A stretch of 64,000 nucleotides of DNA, taken from assembly GCF_016920785.2 (NCBI RefSeq), contig NW_024609879.1, forward strand, positions 17,738,078-17,802,077, written 5' to 3'. How positions within the stretch are numbered: position 1 is the stretch's first letter; every line of letters starts with the position of its first letter. The notes under the pieces were generated by a model, which had not been told where the DNA came from, ran no database searches, and worked only from the letters and a program-made list of their open reading frames with translations. This document shows positions 29,386 through 41,280 of the stretch, one piece after another. The position numbers were made by a program, and so were the translations under genes. Source of the DNA: Ixodes scapularis. Lineage: Eukaryota > Arthropoda > Arachnida > Ixodida > Ixodidae.

Positions 29386-32300
29386 GCCCATTGCAGGGAG
29401 TCACTCCGAAAGCCTCACCAGAGGTTCCTGCCCGTGGTCGTTCTAAATTTTTTTGTTGTAGGTATGCATCCTTTCTGTCTTTCCCTTAATTGTACTCGGG
29501 CGTTTTCTTTTCATTGTCGCAGATTTGCCTCAAAATTGGTTCAGCACAAAAATGGATGCTGTACAACTGTATCCCGCATATTTTGTTCAAGATAACTTTT
29601 CTTTGCGAAAGTTAGATTTTTTTTTTATGCAGGTTAGTCTTTTTTTGTTTTTATTCACAAATTTATTTGAGTTTCCATGGGCAACAACGTTATGCCAAGG
29701 GCAAGGACAAGTTCACTGCTCTAACTTGTTCTCAACTGATTGCAAGAAATTTTGTTAATGTCGTGAAACCTCTTTCCAGCACTTGCTTTGCAGCATGGAA
29801 ACAAATTATACATGGGACATACTCTTCTTTAGACTGCTTGTTCATTCTGCAGGTCTGCCTTCTATAGATGTCGTGCTACTGGAGAGCAGGCGAATTCGAT
29901 TGTTGGTTTTGCCATTGCTTTTTTTTTTAGCCGTTGTCTATTTTGACTAGTTAGCTGAAAATAATGATCTAGTACCCTTTAGTCAGTAAAATAGATAGTG
30001 TGTGCCGCTGTTAGTGTCAAGTAGAGATGCACGCTTTTTAGGCATTTTGCGCAGAGTGGTACCCATTTTTATTGGTTAGCCTCTTGGTGCGCCAACTAAA
30101 CTCTTTCTATCCAGACACCTGCCCTTTGCTTTTATTTGGCAGGCTCTGGCAATAAAATAATATAGTGTTATTCCTCGGTGGCTTAAATACCTAAAGAAAG
30201 AAGTTTCTCCATGTTTAAACGCAAACTTTTATAAAGGCAAAAATGAATTAAGCCAGTAGCAGACGACACATAGCCTCAGCAGTGCTCCGCGGCAACAGCG
30301 TTGCGTCAAAATTGCGGTCGTCTCCTTTTTTCTGCCTTCTCTCTCTTTCCTTCGGCGCTCTCCTCCCTTTCCTCCTCTCCGGCACCTTTGTCACCACACC
30401 CACTGGCTAAACTCTCCCACTATACGGCTCTGCATTGCAGTAGTAGGTTTTTTTTATAGTCTTTAGAGTTAAATGTGAATATTTGACAGAAATCTCCCAG
30501 GTTGGGATGAAAGAGGGTTGATCATTCGCCTTAATTCGGTACCCATCATTTCAAGGCCTGTGTGGCCTTGTCCTGGGGTGTGTCTATGACTGTGGCTGTG
30601 AAGGAGCAGTTTTTTTAATAGGTACAAGTACAAAGTATAAAAACAAAAGGATCTATGTGCTGATCATGAAAGAATATGCTAGCCATTCTAATGTAGCTCT
30701 GCCAAGTACTTGATTGTGATTTGTTTTTATTTCCAGCTACTTGGTTGCCTCAATATCTGGAGATCCGAGTGGCCACAAGCTTGGACTCAATCTTCTTCTG
30801 TGGTCCGGCCAGGACCATGGGGGAGGTAATCCCAGCAACAAGAGCATCACAGTATCTCCCTGCCTGTGACTTTCGATTAGCATCACGACAAGGGAGTCCT
30901 CATGCCACCAAGTGTTAGGTATGCTACTCGAAATAAGCATTCTTACCTATTCTTGAACTGAAACAGCAAAAGCACTACTAAGCCTAAAATGCAAAAAACA
31001 TTCAAATCTCGGGTTGGATGGAGTTCCAATTACAAAAAGGCATCTGCAGACATGATTCACATGTGAACTTAAAGCCCACGGATGTAGGTTCGACGGAGTC
31101 ACAGAAATAACTTCCCGCAGATGGCTTCGCTAGTGCCATACCCAAACAAATTCTTAAAATAATCATTGTGTTACGTTGGTGTCATTAATCTTATGTACCT
31201 ACCCCACCCAGCAGTCGGGAGATGTGAAATATAAAAGAAATGGGAACTTGCACATTGTCAGCTCTGCAAAGATAATATATTGAACCTAGCATAGCACGTT
31301 CAATTTAAGAAAGCAATTCAGTGCAGGCCTAGTTTTAAGCTTCACATATTTGTTATTGCCCTTCATAATGAAGTAAAAACTGCTTAAGTTGTGGCCCACT
31401 AGAGGCTTTCTATTAGTGTTAAAAAGTGTTATGGCAGTTTAAACAGCTCGCTCCAAATATTTTCTTGAAATGCATAGGTTTATGGAAAATATTATGTGGA
31501 TGTTTGCAGACAGTCATGGTGAGACCAATCTTTAGTGCCAAGTGTTCCACTTATTCAGAGTTGGTTGAGTCTGTAAATATTGTAGGTCGCAAATTAAATT
31601 TTTATTGTATGCAATGGGCACAATCATCCGTAATGACTAGCTCTACCTAGGGGAACTTTATACGTTTACTACGGCAAGATGGTTTCACAAAACTAAGTAT
31701 TTAGTTTATTCAACTCCTGCACTAACCTTATCTCTAGAAACTTTTTATATTCTTTACGATGCTGAGTTAGGATTCTGGAAGTAGTTTTATAGAACTACGC
31801 TAGACATTTCCAGTTCATAATTTTTCTCGCAAAGAATTCAAGAGAGCCAAACCCTGTAATATACGGATGGAACTCGCAGAATGATACGACTGGCAGTTTG
31901 AAACATTCGGCACTGTAACAGTAACAATGACATGTCACTTGCCTATGTAATGCTCATTGCCGCAGATCAAACTGCTTTTTCTGTCTGCACTCATTTTCAG
32001 TGGACTCATTCAGCGAACTCGCACCCGAGACTGCAGCGCTGGGTTCTGCGAAGTAATTTGCATGAATATAGATGCAACAGGTTTCTTTGAGTGTGCGTCG
32101 TCATATTGAATCTGCTACTGTATTTATGACCATGTCTTTAATTGTATCCACATTCCAGCTTATTTTTATTTTGACATTTGAGTTTTCTTCAGTACTTTTC
32201 TCAACATCTGTGCTTGTCGAGCCGTACTCAAGACCATTAATCTTGTCTTTCACTATTACGTTAATATATAAAACTGTTGATGCCGAGTGAGAATTCAAGG

Positions 32301-33500
32301 TCCCGAATCTGTCGTGCGAGTTAAATAAGAACCAATAAAAAGCTCTACAAAGGAAATTTTGTTAAAGGAGGCTGTATAAGCATTAAAATAGCACATGCCA
32401 TGCTAAAAAAAAAATACAATTCTTGTTAGGTATGCAAGGATGACACTGCTGTTTCTGATGTGTCACAAAAAAAATCAGTGCCATACAGTGTTCCTTATGG
32501 AAGTACAAACTGTCGAATTCAAAGCCCAGAAGTTTTATTCAAGAATGTTCCTCAATACAAATGTATTTAGAGATCTGAGCCACTGACTCATACATGACTA
32601 TGTGGCGAACATTCATTTTCATGTGCATTATAGTTTACAAGGTCTAGTCTGCATTGATTTATTGCATTCATGCTGAAACTGGGAGGGGTTCTCTGGGTAT
32701 GAATAAAGATATAAACATTTCTTGAAATCAAAACATTTGAGAACGAACAAAAGGAAGGATCTGAGAACGGTATCTTAGATTCTCTTCTCTTTTTCTTATC
32801 TCTAATTTTCACCTTATTTCACCTGATGCATTTAGTTTTTTTAGCGCAGCTCTTAGCACCCGTTTCCGCGTTTCGCGGCGACGCCCTCGGCGTAACCGCC
32901 CAACTAAACTTGGCAGGAAATTGAATTAATGTTGCGGTCATGTGACGTTAATATTTCCGCTAAGTCTAGCTGAGAAACTGAATTTTTTATGGATGACATG
33001 ACACGGTCATGCGACGTCATTTTCCCCGCTACTTTTAGCGGGAAAACTGCATTTGTGTTGAGGTCATGTGACATCAATTTCCGCGCTAAATTTAGTGGGA
33101 AACTTAACCCGCTAAATTTAATGGGGAAATTTTCCCGCTAAATTCAGGGAAATGTCCCGCTAAATGGGAGGGAGCAGAAGAGGAGGAGGGGCATACCCTC
33201 CCATCCTCCTCTTCAAGATCTGTGCTCTAATTTCACGTTACAGAGAATTGTAAACGTCTCATATTTCATCTCATGCTTATTCAACTTTTGTATTGCAGGT
33301 GCACTTGCAGCACAAATCTGGGTTGTGCTGATCCTCTACGCACAAGTTAGGAACTCCTGAGTGGCAAGAGTGGGAGTTTGGTCTGACAGCTCAAGGGACA
33401 CCATTGTTCAGTATTGCATTTTTAATTATCTTCTTTTGAGCACAGTTAAACTTTGTTGCTTGCAGGTCTTCTAAAAATAAATACCTACAACCAAATTTAC
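29386..33500 (+). other. Candidate spliced (probably noncoding) transcript, copy A
   Basis: Four blocks have splice-like edges on the plus strand: 29386-29461 (CGCAG|..GTAG|GTATGC), 29523-29591 (TCGCAG|..CAAG|AT), 30737-30918 (TTCCAG|..GTTAG|GTATGC) and a last block from 33299 (TTGCAG|) with an AATAAA at 33477-33482. The second block's donor is AT here but GT in copy B. Differences between copies in the longest frame of block three (30737-30918) all change the amino acid, which argues against protein function. A real transcript is plausible but unproven. Confidence 0.3.
32935..33175 (+). repeat. Imperfect tandem repeat, three ~60-70-bp units (copy A)
   Basis: GGTCATGTGACGT, GGTCATGCGACGT and GGTCATGTGACAT recur at spacings of about 60-70 bp. 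Each is followed by TTTCCGCTAA/CCCGCTACTTTTAGCGGGAAA-type words, after which CCCGCTAAATT repeats several times. The same block is in copy B (about 54050-54290). Confidence 0.55.
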
Positions 33501-35007
33501 CACCTCACAACATTTTGCCTCTGCTCTTAGTGCTCCTGGTGAGCCTCGGATAAGAGCTTACTGGTGTGCAAACATCAAGCTTGTTTGAAACCACTCACTG
33601 ATGTACACTCGCTGACATCCAGCATTCCAATGAAACACTGGATGTCCACAGGTCTTTCTTGAACAATGCAAGCGGGAAAGGAACCATACAATCGTATCGT
33701 ATTGGGGGACATTCTAGAGAGTGTTTTTTTTGTATGTTTTACAGATTTGTTTTAAAAAAGCCGTAAAAGCTACATTTATGCGGTCTGTGCACGTGAGTTA
33801 TATGACCAGGGCGGCATAGTATAAAAGGCTAATTTGTAATGATCAGCCAGCTTATTACAGAAATGTGCCAGTCTTCTTTCAGAAAACTAGATGGAGGATC
33901 ATTCTAGCATAGTTTTATCTCGCGAATCTGAATATCCCGTTCGTTTTCCGCGAAGGTATAACTAAACGTGAGAAAACAAAAAAACATCCTACCAATAGTG
34001 ACATCGTAAGAAGACCTTTCGGCCGCCAAGCGCGTCGCTTAAGGGCCGCTCGTCCAATCTCAAGTTTTGTAGGTGTGTTCTCCCGCATTGGCACCAGTCA
34101 TGACACATTTTTGTGCCCTTTTAAGAAATAGCATTTGCGTGCATAGCTTTGATAGGTGCTGAAGATGCATGAGCAAAGATTTCGAAAGCCACTTTTGTGA
34201 CGTCGCTCTCCAGGGAAGTGCTTTCACAGTGCTTTAAAAATGACTCTATGCAGCCTCGATTCATAAAATTACCAAATAATTTTGATATTTGAGATTCTGG
34301 AGGTCATATGAAGAAGATTTAAAAGTGTTTTCTCAAATACAAAACCGCATCAGCCTCTCTCTAAGTATAGTATGTTCCTGAAATTTTTAATCAGTGAAAA
34401 TAGACCCATGGTTCCAATTAGAAACTTGCTAAGCATCATCAAAACACACTAAATCAACTTTCTTTGTGAAGATATAAAACAAGAGCAGCATTTTATGGCG
34501 TTCTAAAAAAATAGTCAATTTGGACGCGTTTCCAGACTGGTTTCTTACCAGAGCGCATCTTTGCACCTGCTGCCCGGTGGCCGCAGTGCGAAGCCGCCCC
34601 CTCGCCTCCCTCGTAGGAGGACCTTGGGCGCAGAGATGAGCTCTGATAAGAAACTGAAACCTAGAAACTCGTCCAAATAAAGCGTTTTTACAGAACGCGT
34701 AAAAGGCTACCCCTGCATTATATCCTTCTAAAAAGAGTTGATTTTGTGGTTTTCAATGACTCAGCAAGTTTCTAATTGAAACCATATTTTCATTTTCACA
34801 AATTAAAAAGTTAATTAACACTTGTAAACATAGAAATTAACAACTAACAAATTGTATTTAATTATCTGACTGATTGTTACGATTAGGCCCCTATACTACG
34901 TACGCCTGGCCGTATAACTCGCCTGCACAAACCGCATTAATTTAGCTTTCACGACCTTTCTAAACATATATGTAAAGCTTAAAACTAAATCGCCCTGTAC
35001 AACAGTG

Positions 35008-35280
35008 AAAAGGCGAAACCAGCATGTTGGAGCGATATGGCTCCACCGTGCTGGTATCGCCTTTTCGCTGGTATAGGTTGTCCCATATTACGTTATGCAT
35101 GTATGGTTCCACATCGTTCCGCCGTATTCCACTACGCTGGTATAGGATGTCCCATAATACGACACGCTTGTATGGTTCCGCCTACCTGTATCGTTCCGCC
35201 TTAATCCACTATACTCCATCCGCCGATTCGCTTGTATAGAATGTCCCATATTACGGTTACGCTTGTATGAGCCTTTTCCA
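35008..35280. repeat. Hairpin plus ~90-bp minisatellite at the end of copy A
   Basis: 35008-35065 folds as a long hairpin: AAAAGGCGAAACCAGCATG pairs with the CGTGCTGGTATCGCCTTTT side around GGAGCGATATGGCTCC. It is followed by three diverged units containing GTATAGGNTGTCCCATANTACG and GCNTGTATGGTTCC. Copy B has the same block (56163-56425), with a still more symmetrical centre. Confidence 0.7.
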
Positions 35281-35313
35281 TCATCTTTCCATCATCGAAA
35301 TTTTCCAACAGGG

Positions 35314-36172
35314 GATCGCGACCGGACCAACCGGACCCCGAGTCCGAGAGGCTCTTGCGGAGTCAGGAACTGCACCGAGGTAGGAGCTGCTCGTTCTGCG
35401 CTACCATGCAGTGCTCTACAGTGCTCGGAGCTCTCGGTGTCATTCGTGCTTGCAGTGAAGCCTTTGTGACCCCTTCGGACGCGCAAGTCGTACTTCGCAA
35501 AGGTTTGGACGGGGCCGCCCTCACCGAGCAGCTCCGCTATATTCCGCTTACTTATGATCGCAACAAAAGCTTGCGTTCTCGGGAAAAAAATTGCGGGACC
35601 GCTCTCCGCGCCGCCGACGAGGTTGGCCGCCGCCATGTTCTCAGCTGTTCACTCGCTCCCGCAGCGAGCGCGTTCCGATAATCCTCCCCGTTCCAAAATG
35701 CGATGCGCTTTGCGCATTATGCCGTTTACATGACCGCATATTGAATGCGGCAACTGGATTCAATGTGACTAAGTGGCATTCGTGTAAACGTGGCTTATGT
35801 TCTTTTTCGACATGTATGGTGTATGTAACGATAGCGGTGGTGAGCGATGGACGTTTTTGTTGGAAGATGGCGGTCGTCTTTCTGCATGTATGATTTGGTT
35901 ATACCGGTGTCCTGTGGTATAAGCGTTTTGTTGGAAAGACGGCAGTCACGTACGTCATCGGACGCAAAATCATACCAGCCACACCGAATCATATCGGCAA
36001 GTAAAGTGGCTGCCAGTATAGACAGACCCGGAGCCATAGCGGTGCCGGTATCTCCAGTTATGCAGAACGCCAAACCAAACTAGCTGCATACATAACACAA
36101 AGAAATTACGATGGTGTCATACCAGAACTGTACAAGCAGCAGGTTTGTTTCTTGTACGTTTTTCCAATAGGG
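35314..36172 (+). repeat. 860-bp inverted repeat, right copy
   Basis: Partner of 23519-24378 in inverted orientation. The left edge, GATCGCGACC, touches the end of duplication copy A. The right edge reads CGTTTTTCCAATAGGG. Copy B of the duplication has unrelated sequence at the equivalent position, so this element sits only at copy A. Confidence 0.85.
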
Positions 36173-36179
36173 TACCCAG

Positions 36180-36835
36180 GGTTTTACAATTGTCTGGTGC
36201 GGGTTAGCCTTCCCCAGAAAGCGTCCTGAAGATCATTCACAGGCAAAAGGATCGGTGATAACGATTACAGTGAAGGGGGGGTGGGTCCAGTCCGGTTGTA
36301 GCCTGAAACAATGTTGGCAGACACTTTGTGCAGATTTTGTCTATAAAACTTAAAAACTAAAAAAAAAAATCGTTTAATATGGGCATAAAGTTGATAATCA
36401 GAGTATCGTTATATTTTATTTTGCGTGCTTGGCGGGAGGGGGGGGGGGGGTCCTGGCAGTTAAATGCTTTCCGTGAATAAACATTGAACGAAGCGTGAGG
36501 GTGCAAACAAGCTGGTGTGACTTGCCCATTGCTGAAACCCCCCAAACAGCCGGTAAGAAACGACACGGACACTTGAAAGTGTTTTAACTGTCGGTCCGTT
36601 GCCTGCAGTGTCATGGTTTCAGTTGTTTACATGAGTAAAGCTTTTCAGTAAGTCACATACCCATTTTTTTTATTTTTTTTTATACCAATTGTTTTTACAT
36701 CTAGGAATTTGACTCCACCTTCAAAACAGTTTCACAAATGACTACCTTAGTCTTAAAAATGCAAGGTAGAACATCTATAAAGCACTCTCATGTCCCAAAA
36801 CTCGGTACAGAGACATTCAATGAAGCGGCCCATAG
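36180..36835. other. Region with homopolymers only
   Basis: Contains an A9 run (36360), a long G run at 36437-36450 and T8 tracts near 36664. No coding or structured element is seen. Confidence 0.4.
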
Positions 36836-36840
36836 CGATT

Positions 36841-36970
36841 CGATGAAACGGCGTTCGATGAACTGTCCATTCATTCGATGAAACGGCGTTCGATGAACTG
36901 TCCATTCATTCGATGAAACGGCGTTCGATGAACTGTCCATTCATTCGATGAAACGGCGTTCGATCAAATG
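36841..36970 (+). repeat. Tandem repeat, 35-bp unit x ~3.7
   Basis: Units beginning CGATGAAACGGCGTTCGATG start at 36841, 36876, 36911 and 36946. The first three are identical over the unit. The last changes to CGATCAAATGTCC. The core CGTTCGATGAAACGGC is itself two versions of TTCGATGAA and matches the complement of 6271-6320. Confidence 0.9.
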
Positions 36971-36974
36971 TCCG

Positions 36975-38655
36975 CTACCCTCGTCGAGCACCATTGCAGT
37001 CCCTGATCCCGGCTTCCCAAAAGACGCTACACGGGGGTGCAAGTTTATTCATTGTGGTCGGAGGCGAGAGACACATGCTCTAACCCCCGTGGGGCGGTGG
37101 TATCTGCTAAAAAGTCGAGCAGAAAGAGAAGATGACATTTTTTTATGAAGTTCGGGCAAAAAATAATCGTAAAATAAGGGCAAAACCGACTCTGCGTCGC
37201 TTTGTGTTCCACGACCTTGCAACGAAAACTCCGCACACCGAATATTTCGAGCACCGAAATGTCCTAGACTCTTCAAACTGCTAGATGAAGCCTAAAACAA
37301 ACCATTGTACTATACATGGGCTGCACCTATGCCACAGAAGGACGTCGCACGCCGGTTTCGACCATGCTGGTGGTTGAGACGACCGCGATTTGCAGCGGAG
37401 CTATGGAAGACGGTGGTGCGTTGGGCTGCAGCAAGCGCTCGCGCAACAAAAAAGAAGCGGAAACTACACGGCCAGCTTCTACCGTACTCCGGCGATTGCA
37501 ACATCGGTGTACACTGCGACGGAGATGCTGTCCAGAAAAAGAAGGCACGAATGGCATGCAGAGCCGGCTCAGGACAGACGTCGATGATGCGGCCGCTCAT
37601 TATTGAGTTTTCGGGGCGCAATTATTTGTTAGCGGTGTGTGACGCACTTTCATAACGTGTTTGTGAATGCTGTGAGGGCCAATACGACACCGACGCGCTA
37701 AAGTTAGTGGCCCAAGTGATGACTTTCCACTACACCACAAGTTTGTGTGGTAGAAAGAAGCAATCTAGTGAGGTGCACCTTGTGTTGTTGAGCAGCGCTT
37801 CGCAAACATGGAACTCAGAAAATGTGGTTATGGTTGAGTTGGAAGTCACTTCCTAATGTACACAACTTCACCATTTGAAATAACATTCAATCTCGGCTCC
37901 TGCACCCAGCCGATCGATCGTCAAGCGGTTCTGTGTGCTTTAGAGAGTTTGCGTACAATAAAACTTCTTTTTCGGACAAGGTAATCAATCGCGTGACATG
38001 CGTTCTACTGGTCATGCGCTCTTGTGACGTGCACTCTAATGGCAAGCGCGCTCCTATCGCAGCGCTCTCGAGTCGCGCGTTCTAACGTCGGCGCTCTAGT
38101 TACTCTGAACTAGAATATAGGGGCAGTGGAAAAAATGTCGGAGGCGTCCCATCAGCCGTGTGAAGCCAGAAGTGCAGACTGCCGCGAGTGGCGCTGTTGT
38201 CGAAATCCGGAGGACATGGCTACTGTAACATGGGATATGGCGTCGCGTACGTTCTCGGGTGGTTTCCGGAGTGTCTATGGTCGTTTTTGCAATTTGTTTT
38301 TGTGAATATCAAGTGCTTGGCATTGTGATTACATAGGTTCGAGTTTTGTTGCTAACCAATGAAAACGAAGAGAAAGAGGACGGATGCGCAGCGCTACGCG
38401 CCAACATGCAAGACTGGTTACCCCGGTTTTCACTAAATTGTGGAAGTAAGCTTTAACCAATTTATTCATACACGTTGAAACACCCACGAAGCATACGAAG
38501 GCCACACTAATGAACCGCTAAGATCAAAAACAGCTACGCTTGGCGCGAACTCGCTGGCAGGAGTGCTCCGGAATCGAACACCACCGCCACCTGGCAGGTT
38601 CTACACGAAGCTCCTCACCTGGAGGCCGGCTAGTGTCGTGCGCTCGAAAGGGAAT
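36975..38655. other. Unique-looking region before the satellite
   Basis: Moderate GC with short overlapping open frames on both strands around 37305-37655, none recognisable. An AATAAAACTT signal lies at about 37961, and a run of diverged GCGCTCT/GCGTTCTA words at about 37998-38100. The DNA changes abruptly to satellite at 38661. Confidence 0.4.
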
Positions 38656-38928
38656 CTCCCGTCTGAGGCAACCTTTGGAGAGCGATAACTAAATAAATTC
38701 TGGGCCGCTTCAAAAGCACTCGGGCATACGCGTCACACACCTAGAGGAGATTCTTTATAATGAATTACAGACTGCTGAGTGTCGCCATTGGTGGTACCAT
38801 TGACGGCGCGTATGCCCGAATTTGTGGGAAACGCCCCTTTTATGGCCGATTTTGACGTCTGAGGCAACCTTTGGAGAGCGATAACTAAATAAATTCTGGG
38901 CCGCTTCAAAAGCACTCGGGCATACGCG

Positions 38929-41280
38929 TCATACACCTAGAGGAGATTCTTTATAATGAATTACAGACTGTTGAGTGTCGCCATTGATGGTACAATTGAC
39001 GGCGCGTATGCCCGAATTTGTGGGAAACGCCCCTTTTATGGCCGATTTTGACGTCTGAGGCAACCTTTGGAGAGCGATAACTAAATAAATTCTGGGCCGC
39101 TTCAAAAGCACTCGGGCATACGCGTCATACACCTAGAGGAGATTCTTTATAATGAATTACAGACTGCTGAGCGTCGCCATTGATGGTACAATTGACGGCG
39201 CGTATGCCCGAATTTGTGGGAAACGCCCCTTTTATGGCCGATTTTGACGTCTGAGGCAACCTTTGGAGAGCGATAACTAAATAAATTCTGGGCCGCTTCA
39301 AAAGCACTCGGGCATACGCGTCATACACCTAGAGCAGATTCTTTATAATGAATTACAGACTGCTGGGCGTCGCCATTGATGGTACAATTGACGGCGCGTA
39401 TGGCCGAATTTGTGGTTAACGCCCCCTTTTTGGCCGATTTTGACGTCTGAGGCAACCTTTGGAGAGCGATAACTAAATAAATTCTGGGCCGCTTCAAAAG
39501 CACTCGGGCATACGCGTCATACACCTAGAGGAGATTCTTTATAATGAATTACAGACTGCTGAGCGTCGCCATTGATGGTACAATTGACGGCGCGTATGCC
39601 CGAATTTGTGGGAAACGCCCCTTTTATGGCCGATTTTGACGTCTGAGGCAACCTTTGGAGAGCGATAACTAAATAAATTCTGGGCCGCTTCAAAAGCACT
39701 CGGGCATACGCGTCATACACCTAGAGGAGATTCTTTATAATGAATTACAGACTGCTGAGCGTCGCCATTGATGGTACAATTGACGGCGCGTATGCCCGAA
39801 TTTGTGGGAAACGCCCCCTTTTTGGCCGATTTTGACGTCTGAGGCAACCTTTGGAGAGCGATAACTAAATAAATTCTGGGCCGCTTCAAAAGCACTCGGG
39901 CATACGCGTCATACACCTAGAGGAGATTCTTTATAATGAATTACAGACTGCTGAGCGTCGCCATTGATGGTACAATTGACGGCGCGTATGCCCGAATTTG
40001 TGGGAAACGCCCCTTTTATGGCCGATTTTGACGTCTGAGGCAACCTTTGGAGAGCGATAACTAAATAAATTCTGGGCCGCTTCAAAAGCACTCGGGCATA
40101 CGCGTCATACACCTAGAGGAGATTCTTTATAATGAATTACAGACTGCTGAGCGTCGCCATTGATGGTACAATTGACGGCGCGTATGCCCGAATTTGTGGG
40201 AAACGCCCCTTTTATGGCCGATTTTGACGTCTGAGGCAACCTTTGGAGAGCGATAACTAAATAAATTCTGGGCCGCTTCAAAAGCACTCGGGCATACGCG
40301 TCATACACCTAGAGGAGATTCTTTATAATAAATTACAGACTGCTGAGCGTCGCCATTGATGGTACAATTGACGGCGCGTATGCCCGAATTTGTGGGAAAC
40401 GCCCCTTTTATGGCCGATTTTGACGTCTGAGGCAACCTTTGGAGAGCGATAACTAAATAAATTCTGGGCCGCTTCAAAAGCACTCGGGCATACGCGTCAT
40501 ACACCTAGAGGAGATTCTTTATAATGAATTACAGACTGCTGAGCGTCGCCATTGATGGTACAATTGACGGCGCGTATGCCCGAATTTGTGGGAAACGCCC
40601 CCTTTTTGGCCGATTTTGACGTCTGAGGCAACCTTTGGAGAGCGATAACTAAATAAATTCTGGGCCGCTTCAAAAGCACTCGGGCATACGCGTCATACAC
40701 CTAGAGGAGATTCTTTATAATGAATTACAGACTGCTGAGCGTCGCCATTGATGGTACAATGGACGGCGCGTATGCCCGAATTTGTGGGATACGCCCCCTT
40801 TTTGGCCGATTTTGACATCTGAGGCAACCTTTGGAGAGCGATAACTAAATAAATTCTGGGCCGCTTCAAAAGCACTCGGGCATACGCGTCATACACCTAG
40901 AGGAGATTCTTCATAATGGATTACAGACTGCTGAGTGTCGCCATTGATGGTACAATTGACGGCGCGTATGCCCGAATTTATGGGAAACGCCTCCTTTTTG
41001 GCCGATTTTGACGTCTGAGGCAACCTTTGGAGAGCGATAACTAAATAAATTCTGGGCCGCTTCAAAAGCACTCGGGCATACGCGTCATACACCTAGAGGA
41101 GATTCTTTATAATAAATTACAGACTGCTGAGTGTCGCCATTGATGGTACAATTGACGGCGCGTATGCCCGAATTTGTGGGAAACGCCCCCTTTTTGGCCG
41201 ATTTTGACGTCTGAGGCAACATTTGGAGAGCGATAACTAAATAAATTCCGGGCCGCTTCAAAAGCACTCGGGCATACGCG
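38929..41280. repeat. Higher-order satellite unit 1 (12 monomers, 2352 bp)
   Basis: Twelve successive monomers carry distinctive variants in an order repeated exactly by 41281-43632. Monomer 3 has AGAGCAGATTC and GTATGGCCGAATTTGTGGTTAA, monomer 10 has ACAATGGACGGCG and TTTTGACATCTG, monomer 11 has TTCATAATGG and ATTTATGGG, and monomer 12 has GGCAACATTTGG and AATTCCGGG. Confidence 0.92.

Larger units (their letters stand above)
28788..35313 (+). repeat. Segmental duplication, upstream copy (A)
   Basis: 6526 bp collinear with 46651-56460 in the same orientation, from CTGCAAGTCAGTCATG to TTTTCCAACAGGG. Mismatches are scattered (a few per cent by eye). This copy lacks the two large insertions found in copy B and shows the uninterrupted target sites at 30055-30062 (AGTGGTAC) and 30469-30472 (TTAA). 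It also lacks a 56-bp stretch present in B near 47800. It ends exactly where the right 860-bp inverted repeat begins. Confidence 0.93.

Noticed and set aside
30737..30918. Conserved coding exon in both duplication copies
   Set aside because: The differences that I can see between copies within the open frame are amino-acid changing. No protein similarity, so it is treated as a possible noncoding exon only.
23519..36172. Maverick/Polinton-type giant transposon
   Set aside because: The geometry fits loosely, but no DNA polymerase B, integrase, protease or capsid frame is present and no 6-bp target duplication is visible. Kept only as a structural finding.
37305..37655. 116-residue plus-strand frame before the satellite
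   Set aside because: Opposite-strand and alternative frames of equal length overlap it. No recognisable motif.
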